A DNA stretch of 21,748 nt from CAYUJH01 sp964394585. Its GTDB lineage: Bacteria > Bacteroidota > Bacteroidia > Cytophagales > Flammeovirgaceae. Each line of letters starts with the position of its first letter. The first letter of the stretch is position 1. Location of the stretch: assembly GCA_964394585.1 (NCBI GenBank), contig CAYMYI010000067.1:1-21748 (forward strand), given 5' to 3'. Positions 14,850 through 21,748 of the stretch are shown piece by piece. The notes under the pieces were generated by a model that was not told the DNA's origin, ran no database searches, and was given only the letters and a program-made list of their open reading frames with translations. A program made the position numbers and the translations under genes.

Positions 14850-17573
14850 ATGAAAGTTGGAATTTTCTTTGGAGGACAATCGCGTGAGCGCGAAGTCTCA
14901 TTTGCTGGTGGTAGAACCGTTTACGATAACCTCGACAAGAGCATTTTTACGCCTGTTCCCATTTTTGTAGATAGCTTAGGGAATTTTATTCTGCTAAATT
15001 GGGAATTTTTGTATAAAGGCACCATTCGCGATTTTTATCCCCCTGTAGCGTATACTCCTCCTTCAGCGCATGGCTTTCAAATATATGTAGAGTCTATCGA
15101 AGGACTTACTCCCGATACTATGGAAGCCCTGATCGCTTCGGTAGGGAAAAAGATAAATCCTGAATCGTTCAAAGATCTGTTCGATATTGCCTTTCTCGCT
15201 TTGCATGGCCCTTTCGGAGAAGATGGCAACATCCAAGGCTTGCTCGAGTGGTATGGTATCCCATATACTGGTTCAGGCATCCTTTCATCGGCAATTGGCA
15301 TTGATAAGCACTTACAAAAACAACTATTTGCTAGCATGGGCTTTCCCGGCCCTGCGTATTGGTCGATTACCAAAACTGAATGGGCGACTCGCTCTGCGCA
15401 ATCAATATTTGAAGAGGCAAGTCAACGTTTGGGCACGCCGTTCGTGGTGAAAGCCATCCACCAAGGATCTTCCATAGGCGTTACCATAGTCGACAATGCT
15501 TCTGCCATGCGCAAGGCAATTCATCGGTCTTTATTTATTGAAGAGATTGAAGCCACCGATTGGCAATACGCTTCGCCAGAAGAAAAAACCAATTTGCTAC
15601 ACGATATCATTGATATCCGCCAAGGCATTGGGCTGCCTGTATGGTTCCTCACTTCGGCGAACCCACAACAAATTGCCCACCCTGACGACTTGTGGGCAGC
15701 CCTGGACCAGCATTTTGCCCAAAGCCAAGAAACCGTTGTGTTAGAAACTGTATTGGGCGAATATGCCGTTTTATTCGAAGAGCTCATACGAGGGAAAGAA
15801 TTTTCGTGTATCGTAATTGAAAACGAACATGGCAAACCCGTGGCATTGCCCCCTACCGAAATTGTGAAAGGAGATGCCGCCAACCAAGACGACGTGTTCG
15901 ACTATCGCTCCAAGTATTTGCCCGGCATGGTGCATAAAATCACCCCTATTCGGCTAGAAACCCCAAAAGTCCGCAAAATACAAGAAGCCTGCTGCCAACT
16001 ATTTACAGCCATGCACTTTGGCGTGTATGCCCGAATCGACGGTTTTATCACTTCAGACGATACCGTAGTTCTCAACGACCCCAACACTACATCAGGGATG
16101 CTGCCCTCTTCTTTTTTCTTTCATCAATCGGCAGAAATTGGAATGAACCCCTCGCAGTTCCTCACGTATATCATCCGGACTTCGCTAGTCAATCGGTTAC
16201 ACTCCGGGAAACACAATCATTCTGTACAAGATTTACTGACCTCACTCGACCATACCATCGCCCAACAGCACGCTAAGGACACTACCAAAACAAAAGTAGC
16301 CGTAATTATGGGGGGTTACTCTGCCGAACGACACATTTCGGTAGAAAGCGGGCGCAATATTTACGAGAAGCTTTCCTCATCGGAAAAATACGAGCCGATT
16401 CCTGTGTTCCTCACCGATAACGAGGCAAAACACGAGCTGTTCATCATCCCTATCAATATTTTATTGAAAGACAATGCCGATGATATCAAACACAAAATTT
16501 ACCATGCCTTGGCACATCCGGGGCACGAGGTTATTCAAGAAATCATTGCCGATACACAAGGAATTACCCAAAAGTATGTAGGGCAAGCCGTGTTTACCCC
16601 CACGCCCCTGAGCTATGCCGAACTCGCTGAACTTGTCGATTTTGCCTTCATAGCGTTGCACGGCAGACCCGGAGAAGACGGCGCCGTACAGCAAGAGCTT
16701 GAAAAGTATAAGATACCCTACAACGGCTCAGGAGTCGAAAGTTCTCAAATCACTATTGATAAATACAAAACCAATGCGCTCCTCCGCCAACATGATATTT
16801 TAGTAGCCGAGCACCTGATGGCATACCGCACCGATTGGCTCGCCGACTCAGAAGCGTTTTTCCAAAAAATTGAAATGGCAATTCCCTATCCGATTATTGC
16901 CAAACCTTCTGACGACGGTTGCAGCGCAGCTGTAAAAAAGATTCGAAACCGTAAAGAACTTCAAGCCTTTACCGAAATCATGTTCCGAGCAGAACATGCC
17001 ATCCCTGCGCCGCAGGCGGCAATCCTTCAACTCAAGAAAAATGAAGAGTTTCCACAAAAAGACTATTTCTTAGTAGAATCGTTGATTAGTGCCAACGGAG
17101 CTACACGTTTCTTGGAAATTACTGGCGGAATGCTCACCCACCGCGTAGGCGATACACTACGCTATGAAGTGTTTGCCCCTTCAGAAGCTTTAGCCACTAG
17201 CGATATTTTAAGCTTAGAAGAAAAATTCTTAGCCGGTGAAGGACAAAACATCACCCCGGCGCGCTTTTCTTCCAATTTGGAACAAAACGCTTCTGTAATG
17301 CAACAAGTACAAGCAGAACTGGAAAAAGTGGCAAGAATTTTACAGGTAGAAGGCTATTGCCGTATTGATGCCTTTGTGCGCATTTTTGCGAACGGCACTG
17401 TGGAAACCATTATTATCGAGGTGAACTCGCTTCCTGGCATGACCCCCGCTACTTGCATTTTCCACCAATCGGCAATTAACGGATACAAGCCCTATCAGTT
17501 TATCGATCAGATTATCGAATACGGCATACAAAAGGCGAAAGCTGTACAACCAAGCGTTAAAATGGAAGGGTAA
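14850..17573 (+). CDS. Tandem D-alanine--D-alanine ligase-like protein (two ATP-grasp ligase modules)
   Basis: 907 residues from ATG 14850, against 300-370 for a normal Ddl. Residues 1 to about 470 and 482 to 907 are each a complete Ddl-like module. Start choice: MKVGIFFGG matches the Ddl N-terminus; the 32 codons upstream do not. Module 1 has SREREVS (E13), LHGPFGEDG (118-126), K201 with QGSSIGV, the omega-loop SKYLP (K355-Y356, the D-Ala-D-Ala type, not the Lys-His of VanA), RID, and D410-P-N412 in place of the usual E-x-N metal ligands. Module 2 has SAERHIS (E493), LHGRPGEDG (603-611), K685 with DDGCSA (a Cys replacing the Ddl glycine-loop Ser), RID, and intact E857-V-N859 followed by SLPGMTP. 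It lacks a recognisable Lys-Tyr omega-loop. The expected role is D-Ala-D-Ala synthesis for peptidoglycan in the cytosol; whether both modules catalyse is open. Single gene, divergent from the M1 peptidase; nrdB follows 221 bases later. Confidence 0.88.
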   Translation: MKVGIFFGGQSREREVSFAGGRTVYDNLDKSIFTPVPIFVDSLGNFILLNWEFLYKGTIRDFYPPVAYTPPSAHGFQIYVESIEGLTPDTMEALIASVGKKINPESFKDLFDIAFLALHGPFGEDGNIQGLLEWYGIPYTGSGILSSAIGIDKHLQKQLFASMGFPGPAYWSITKTEWATRSAQSIFEEASQRLGTPFVVKAIHQGSSIGVTIVDNASAMRKAIHRSLFIEEIEATDWQYASPEEKTNLLHDIIDIRQGIGLPVWFLTSANPQQIAHPDDLWAALDQHFAQSQETVVLETVLGEYAVLFEELIRGKEFSCIVIENEHGKPVALPPTEIVKGDAANQDDVFDYRSKYLPGMVHKITPIRLETPKVRKIQEACCQLFTAMHFGVYARIDGFITSDDTVVLNDPNTTSGMLPSSFFFHQSAEIGMNPSQFLTYIIRTSLVNRLHSGKHNHSVQDLLTSLDHTIAQQHAKDTTKTKVAVIMGGYSAERHISVESGRNIYEKLSSSEKYEPIPVFLTDNEAKHELFIIPINILLKDNADDIKHKIYHALAHPGHEVIQEIIADTQGITQKYVGQAVFTPTPLSYAELAELVDFAFIALHGRPGEDGAVQQELEKYKIPYNGSGVESSQITIDKYKTNALLRQHDILVAEHLMAYRTDWLADSEAFFQKIEMAIPYPIIAKPSDDGCSAAVKKIRNRKELQAFTEIMFRAEHAIPAPQAAILQLKKNEEFPQKDYFLVESLISANGATRFLEITGGMLTHRVGDTLRYEVFAPSEALATSDILSLEEKFLAGEGQNITPARFSSNLEQNASVMQQVQAELEKVARILQVEGYCRIDAFVRIFANGTVETIIIEVNSLPGMTPATCIFHQSAINGYKPYQFIDQIIEYGIQKAKAVQPSVKMEG

Positions 17574-17794
17574 CCCTATAAGTTCCCAATCGTGCATCTG
17601 ATTTTCGGGTTGCCTCCCTGCTTTTTGAAGCATTGAGAAATTTTAAGGGAATTCTCTATGAAAAACGCATATTGGTTCTTAACTATAGAAAAAGAAAAAC
17701 ACTTGAATTGGGCATACGGTTGCTTACCTATATCCTCACATTCAATATATACATATTAAAATCTTACCTTTTCATTTATAAAGCATTAAAACGT

Positions 17795-18781
17795 ATGAAT
17801 CCTTCTGTAGAGAACGAGCCAATTTTAAAAGAAAACCCGAACCGTTTTGTCATCTTTCCTATCGAGTACCACGAAATCTGGGAAATGTACAAAAAAGCAG
17901 AAGCAAGCTTCTGGACTGCTGAGGAGATTGACCTACAACAAGACCTCGGCGACTGGGAAAAACTAAACGATGGCGAGCGCCATTTTATCTCGCATGTATT
18001 GGCGTTTTTCGCCGCCAGCGATGGAATCGTCAACGAAAACTTAGCAGTAAACTTCCTAAACGAAGTTCAATACCCCGAAGCTAAGTTTTTCTATGGTTTC
18101 CAAATTATGATGGAGAACATTCACTCTGAAACCTATTCTTTACTCATCGATACGTACATCAAAAACCCAGAAGAAAAACAGCGCATGCTTAATGCTCTTG
18201 AAACGCTGGACTGTGTACAGAAAAAAGGAGAGTGGGCACTCCGCTGGATTGAAAGCGACAACTTTGCCGAGCGCCTTATCGCATTTGCAGCAGTAGAAGG
18301 TATTTTCTTTTCAGGCAGTTTTTGTTCTATCTTCTGGTTAAAAAAACGAGGCCTGATGCCGGGTTTAAGTTTCTCTAACGAATTGATTTCTCGCGATGAA
18401 GGTCTGCACTGCGATTTCGCTTGTCTCCTTTATACAAAATATTTACAAAACAAACTTCCTCAAGAGCGTGTGCTTGAAATTATTAAAGATGCCGTAGCGA
18501 TTGAGCAAGAGTTTGTAACCGATGCACTACCGGTTCGCCTCATCGGGATGAATGCCGATTTGATGAATCAGTACATTGAGTTTGTCGCCGACCGCCTATT
18601 GGTATCGCTCGGGTTGGAAAAGCACTATCATTCAAAAAACCCATTCGACTTTATGGAATTGATTTCCCTTCAGGGAAAAACAAACTTCTTCGAGAAGCGT
18701 GTTTCTGAGTATCAGAAAGCAGGGGTGATGGGAAATAAGGAAAAAGAATCGCAAAAATTCTCGCTCGACGAAGATTTCTAG
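17795..18781 (+). CDS. nrdB: Ribonucleoside-diphosphate reductase, small subunit (class I)
   Basis: 328 residues from ATG 17795; the frame is open back to 17633, but those 54 codons are not family-like. The diiron ligands are visible: an acidic residue in FWTAEEIDL, E and H in MENIHSETY, E in AAVEGIFF, and E and H in SRDEGLHCDF. The tyrosine of ENIHSETY is at the E-x-x-H-x-x-x-Y spacing of E. coli Y122, so a tyrosyl radical (class Ia type) is expected. The C-terminus SLDEDF is the type of tail that docks to the large subunit. It supplies the radical for reduction of ribonucleotides to deoxyribonucleotides and needs NrdA, which is normally adjacent but absent here. A strong terminator follows at 18812-18837, so no downstream partner is cotranscribed. 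There is no N-terminal ATP-cone. Confidence 0.96.
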   Translation: MNPSVENEPILKENPNRFVIFPIEYHEIWEMYKKAEASFWTAEEIDLQQDLGDWEKLNDGERHFISHVLAFFAASDGIVNENLAVNFLNEVQYPEAKFFYGFQIMMENIHSETYSLLIDTYIKNPEEKQRMLNALETLDCVQKKGEWALRWIESDNFAERLIAFAAVEGIFFSGSFCSIFWLKKRGLMPGLSFSNELISRDEGLHCDFACLLYTKYLQNKLPQERVLEIIKDAVAIEQEFVTDALPVRLIGMNADLMNQYIEFVADRLLVSLGLEKHYHSKNPFDFMELISLQGKTNFFEKRVSEYQKAGVMGNKEKESQKFSLDEDF

Positions 18782-18811
18782 GAATAGTTTTACACAGACT
18801 AGAAAAAGAAG

Positions 18812-18837
18812 AGCCCTCCCGAATATTCGGGAGGGCT
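18812..18837. terminator. Bidirectional terminator between nrdB and the cystathionine synthase/lyase gene
   Basis: Perfect 26-base palindrome, arms AGCCCTCCCGAAT and ATTCGGGAGGGCT, followed by TTTTTT on the plus strand and preceded by AAAAAGAAG. It is 31 bases after the nrdB stop and 30 bases past the convergent gene's stop at 18867. Confidence 0.92.
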
Positions 18838-18866
18838 TTTTTATGCTATACAATCGAGGCGAATGG

Positions 18867-20006
18867 TTAGCCAATTGCCTGTGCTAAATCGGCGATAAGA
18901 TCTTCGGCATCTTCAATGCCTATGCTCAAGCGAATTAACGAGTCAGAAAGTCCGTATTTCAGCCGCTCTTCTTTCGGGATGCTTGCGTGGGTCATCGAAG
19001 CGGGATGCCCTACTAGCGACTCTACCCCTCCGAGCGACTCAGCTAAGGCAAACAACTTAAAATTTTTCAAAACGCGCATGGCATTTTCCACGCTATCGTC
19101 CGTTAGGGTAAACGAAAGCATGCCGCCAAAATCGTTCATTTGTTTTTTAGCAGTTTCGTGGTTTTTATGCGATGGCAACCCTGGCCAGTGTACCTTTCCT
19201 ACTTTCGGGTGCTGGTCTAAGTACGCAGCAATCGCCTTTCCATTTTCGCAGTGTTGTTTCATGCGCAAGTGTAAGGTTTTGATGCCACGCAGCACTAAGA
19301 AACAATCGTTTGGCGAAGGTACACCTCCACAAGCGTTTTGAATGAAGGCAAATTCAGCAGCGAGCGTTTCATTGTTGGTAATCAGTGCACCCATAATTAC
19401 GTCGGAGTGGCCTCCTAAGTATTTGGTTACCGAGTGCATCACGATGTCGGCCCCCATGTCTAAAGGTGTTTGGAGATACGGCGTAGCAAACGTATTATCT
19501 ACAGCCAGTAAAATTTCGTGTTTGTTGGTAATTTCAGCAATAGCTCTAATGTCTACCACACTCATCAGCGGGTTCGTAGGCGTTTCTACCCATACTAAGC
19601 GAGTGTTAGGTGTAATATAGCTCTCAATAGTGGCGGCATCGTCCATTGGGATAAAGTGAAACTTGATGCCAAACTTGCTGAATACTTGTGTAAAAATGCG
19701 GTAAGTTCCCCCGTATAAATCGTTGGTACAAATGACCTCTTCGCCGGGTTGTAATGTTTTCAATACCGTTTCGATAGCTGCCAAGCCCGAGGCATACACA
19801 AAGCCGTGCTTTCCGTTTTCTAACGCTGCTAAACTTGCTTGAAGAGCATCGCGCGTAGGGTTTTGCGTGCGGGCATATTCATAGCCTTTGTGCACACCAG
19901 GCGCACTTTGCACATAGGTACTGGTTTGGTAAATAGGGGTCATAATTGCCCCGGTAGAAGGATCGGGCGTTACCCCAGCATGTACTGCTTTTGTTCCTAA
20001 TTTCAT
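18867..20006 (-). CDS. Cystathionine gamma-synthase / gamma-lyase family PLP enzyme
   Basis: 379 residues, standard length for the Cys/Met metabolism PLP family. Key motifs are YARTQNPT (Y44 and R46 bind the neighbouring subunit's PLP phosphate), YASGLAAI, the cofactor Asp in LAVDNTFATP (D170), the Schiff-base lysine in HSVTKYLGGHSD (K195) and LAESLGGVESL near the C-terminus. The family joins O-activated homoserine with cysteine to cystathionine (MetB), or cleaves cystathionine or cysteine with release of sulfide (gamma-lyase). The two activities cannot be told apart reliably from sequence; close Bacteroidota relatives carry both names. It is divergent from a sulfide:quinone-oxidoreductase-like gene across 256 bases, which makes a sulfide link attractive. 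The leader (20007-20106) can form several helices. It ends at the hairpin 18812-18837. Confidence 0.92.
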   Translation of the reverse strand: MKLGTKAVHAGVTPDPSTGAIMTPIYQTSTYVQSAPGVHKGYEYARTQNPTRDALQASLAALENGKHGFVYASGLAAIETVLKTLQPGEEVICTNDLYGGTYRIFTQVFSKFGIKFHFIPMDDAATIESYITPNTRLVWVETPTNPLMSVVDIRAIAEITNKHEILLAVDNTFATPYLQTPLDMGADIVMHSVTKYLGGHSDVIMGALITNNETLAAEFAFIQNACGGVPSPNDCFLVLRGIKTLHLRMKQHCENGKAIAAYLDQHPKVGKVHWPGLPSHKNHETAKKQMNDFGGMLSFTLTDDSVENAMRVLKNFKLFALAESLGGVESLVGHPASMTHASIPKEERLKYGLSDSLIRLSIGIEDAEDLIADLAQAIG

Positions 20007-20028
20007 GGTTGTTGCTTGTTTTTACGTT

Positions 20029-20106
20029 TTGAGGAGTAAGGTAAAGAATATTCGCCGAAGAACCTCAATGGTTTACCTGCCTTTGAGCGAGATAGAGCCA
20101 TCGCTC
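20029..20106 (-). promoter_or_regulatory. Possible structured leader of the cystathionine synthase/lyase gene
   Basis: On the minus strand the leader can form a 6-bp hairpin GAGCGA/TCGCTC (20106-20101 with 20090-20085). It can also form a 7-bp helix AGGTAAA/TTTACCT (20078-20072 with 20045-20039). A third pairing, TTGAGG/CCTCAA (20068-20063 with 20034-20029), is incompatible with simple nesting of the second, so it would be an alternative fold or a pseudoknot. No SAM riboswitch class that I know fits. Such short helices can arise by chance; covariation is needed. Confidence 0.25.
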
Positions 20107-20156
20107 GGTACAATATCGAAAAGCCCATTCCCACTAGCATTTTTTGACAAGCTAAA

Positions 20157-20193
20157 ATGATAAATATCATGTACTTGCTATGATGCATATCAT
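20157..20193. promoter_or_regulatory. Two tandem ATGAT-N4-ATCAT dyads (Crp/Fnr-like operator candidates)
   Basis: ATGATAAATATCAT at 20157-20170 and ATGATGCATATCAT at 20180-20193 share 5-base arms around 4 bases, 23 bases apart centre to centre, about two helical turns. The pattern resembles the FNR box TTGAT-N4-ATCAA. They lie 70-106 bases upstream of the flavoprotein start and 151-187 bases upstream of the divergent synthase/lyase start, so they could control either gene. The regulator is not in the window. Confidence 0.42.
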
Positions 20194-20262
20194 TTAACAG
20201 AAACTATTAAATAAACATATTTACATGTATTAATATCACTTCTCACTCAAAGCACTAAAACC

Positions 20263-21474
20263 ATGAAAACAATACTTGTCCTCGGAAGCAACTTTGCAGG
20301 CGTAACCGCCGCGCTGGATTTGCGCCGCAAAATTGGCAAAGAACATAATATCACGGTGATTTCTCCTACAGAACAGTTTTTATATGTGCCTTCATTAATA
20401 TGGGTACCTTTTGGCAAGCGCCGTGTAGATGATATCACCTTCAATATCCGCAAGGTACTCGAAAAAAAAGGAGTCAACTTCTTAAAAGATAAAGCCGTTC
20501 GCATAGAACCCGATACCAACGAAGTAGTAACCGAACAACACGGTACGCTTACATACGATTATGTAGTAGCTGCTACTGGTACTGCTTTTAACTACGATAT
20601 TTTGCCTCACCTCGACCCTGCCGAAGGGTATGTAAATGGCATTGCCACCCCAAAACTCGCTGAACAAGCCTATGAGAAGTTCTTGGAGCTCGAGCAAGAC
20701 CCAGGCCCTGTGGTAGTAGGTGCTACACAAGGAGCGAGCTGTATGGGGGCTGCTTACGAATATCTTTTTAACCTCGATAAACAACTTCGCAAGCGAGGGC
20801 TTCGCAAGAAAGTGAAAATCACGTGGATTACCCCCGAGCCTTTCTTGGGCCACTTTGGCATCGGTGGCATTACCGGTGGGCAAAAAATGCTCGAAATGTT
20901 CATGAAAATGTACGACATCGAATGGAAAACCAATGTTGCCATTGATCGTATTGAAAAAGAAAAACTCGTACTGAAAGATGGCAGCGAACTACCCTACAAA
21001 ATGGCAATGCTCATGCCCCCTTTTATCGGCTCTGAGGTGATGCGCAACTCACCACAATTGGTAGACGAAAAAGGATTTGTAGAAACTAATGAAGGCTATC
21101 AACACATAACTTACCACAATGTATTTGCCGCTGGGCTTGCCGTGCAAGTAAAAGCTCCCTTTGGTAAATGCGAAGTACCGTTTGGCGTTCCTAAAACAGG
21201 CTACCCGAGCGATATCATGGGAAAAATCGTCGCCGATAATATCCGAAATGATATGAAAGGCAACGGAAAACTCCGCAAACAAGCCTTTGGTAAAATCCCT
21301 GGTGTGTGTGTGATGGACGCCGGCAGCAAAGAGGTGTTCATCTTCACCAATCATCTGTTCAAACCGCGCCAATTTGAAATTATGATTCCCAATATTTTCA
21401 ACGACTTTGGGAAAATTATCCTCGAAAAGTACATGATGCACAAAAATCGGAAGGGGCTTTCTTTTTTACCCTAA
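20263..21474 (+). CDS. Sulfide:quinone oxidoreductase-like FAD flavoprotein
   Basis: 403 residues. The N-terminal dinucleotide fold is VLGSNFAGVTAALDLR (residues 6-21), binding FAD; VVAATGTAFNYD (101-112) is the second conserved strand. C160 in VGATQGASCMGAAYEY sits where sulfide:quinone reductases carry a redox Cys. C349 in PGVCVMDAG can be the partner near the flavin. C303 is a further Cys, and the third Cys of some SQR types (around residue 128) is absent. The C-terminal segment (about 365-400) is amphipathic, as expected for a peripheral membrane enzyme reducing quinone. It would oxidise H2S to polysulfide and feed electrons to the quinone pool. NDH-2-like flavoproteins share the fold but lack the Cys pair. 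It is divergent from the cystathionine synthase/lyase; two Fnr-like dyads lie upstream. The nearest terminator is 158 bases downstream. Confidence 0.82.
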   Translation: MKTILVLGSNFAGVTAALDLRRKIGKEHNITVISPTEQFLYVPSLIWVPFGKRRVDDITFNIRKVLEKKGVNFLKDKAVRIEPDTNEVVTEQHGTLTYDYVVAATGTAFNYDILPHLDPAEGYVNGIATPKLAEQAYEKFLELEQDPGPVVVGATQGASCMGAAYEYLFNLDKQLRKRGLRKKVKITWITPEPFLGHFGIGGITGGQKMLEMFMKMYDIEWKTNVAIDRIEKEKLVLKDGSELPYKMAMLMPPFIGSEVMRNSPQLVDEKGFVETNEGYQHITYHNVFAAGLAVQVKAPFGKCEVPFGVPKTGYPSDIMGKIVADNIRNDMKGNGKLRKQAFGKIPGVCVMDAGSKEVFIFTNHLFKPRQFEIMIPNIFNDFGKIILEKYMMHKNRKGLSFLP

Positions 21475-21748
21475 GATACCAACATACGAATTTACCCGTT
21501 CCTACCCTGTAACTGTAAAAAGGCTCTAATTGTCTCTTAACAAAATTAAACGACACTAAAAACCCTTTTACTTATATGCTTTACTTTATCGACTTTTGGA
21601 CAAAAAGAATGTAAAATATTTCAAATACCAGAGCCACCTCTCATTGGGGTGGCTTTTTGGTTATACTCTTCTAAAGAAATAGCAATAAAGGCTATATGCC
21701 ACTGCAAATATTTCTCTGTTTTTTTTGTTATGATGAATGTACAATAGC
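21475..21748. other. Non-coding right end of the window
   Basis: No convincing gene. A 12-codon frame (MLYFIDFWTKRM) beginning at the ATG in ACTTATATGC precedes the hairpin at 21632. No Shine-Dalgarno or promoter element supports it. The sequence is AT-rich, and no tRNA or repeat was seen. The plus-strand ATGs at the far right stop within five codons. Confidence 0.5.
21632..21658 (+). terminator. Rho-independent terminator downstream of the SQR-like gene
   Basis: A 7-bp stem AGCCACC/GGTGGCT with a 9-base loop is followed by TTTTT. It reads on the plus strand, 158 bases after the flavoprotein stop. It may end that transcript with a long 3' UTR, or a separate small RNA. Confidence 0.75.

Noticed and set aside
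17743..17754. NrdR box upstream of nrdB (CAATATATACAT)
   Set aside because: Only the left part of the consensus matches and no second box is at the normal spacing; the region is AT-rich.
17633..17794. 54-codon upstream extension of nrdB
   Set aside because: Class I small subunits begin near MNPSVENEPIL; the extension is AT-rich non-protein-like sequence.
20003..20188. 61-codon minus-strand frame upstream of the cystathionine synthase/lyase gene
   Set aside because: No family resemblance, and it spans the probable promoter and leader with the dyads at its end.

Overview
The window looks like chromosomal DNA of a member of the Bacteroidota, probably of the Cytophagales type. The reasons are a 1439-residue RpoC, BatD, a 7TM-DISM sensor kinase, a PKD lipoprotein, a large tandem D-Ala-D-Ala-ligase-type protein, weak Shine-Dalgarno sequences, and several promoters with the Bacteroidota -7 element TAnnTTTG. 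No prophage, insertion sequence, CRISPR array, rRNA or tRNA gene was seen. The content is mostly housekeeping genes, but their arrangement is unusual.

Layout. 1-117 (-): N-terminus of a ligase-associated DEXH helicase that runs off the left edge. 168-938 (-): an alpha/beta hydrolase with an in-frame TAA at codon 50. 1145-1345 (-): a small conserved protein with its own terminator. 1518-3416 (+): batD then a GNAT acetyltransferase, ending at a strong bidirectional hairpin. 3512-7831 (-): rpoC, with no rpoB beside it. 8050-9014 (-): a PKD lipoprotein and a YciO/TsaC-family gene, apparently from their own promoter. 9070-11224 (-): a 7TM-DISM histidine kinase split by a one-base shift in an A6 run. 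11370-12545 (+): class V aminotransferase-fold enzyme. 12675-14639 (-): secreted M1 metallopeptidase. 14850-17573 (+): a protein with two consecutive D-Ala-D-Ala-ligase-like halves. 17795-18781 (+): nrdB without nrdA. 18867-20006 (-): cystathionine gamma-synthase/lyase. 20263-21474 (+): sulfide:quinone-oxidoreductase-like flavoprotein. 21475-21748: non-coding tail with a terminator.

How the genes work together. Most genes appear to be transcribed singly or in pairs. Three convergent gene pairs are separated by hairpins that can act on both strands. Genes that normally sit beside obligate partners (rpoC/rpoB, nrdB/nrdA, batD/other bat genes) stand alone here, which suggests a genome with broken-up operons. 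The clearest functional neighbourhood is at the right: an enzyme of cysteine/homocysteine metabolism that can release sulfide is divergent from a sulfide-oxidising-type flavoprotein. Their shared intergenic region holds two ATGAT-N4-ATCAT dyads that resemble Crp/Fnr sites, plus a potentially structured leader on the synthase side. The two interrupted genes (hydrolase, kinase) each differ from an intact gene by one base. They are either recent pseudogenes or base-call errors.
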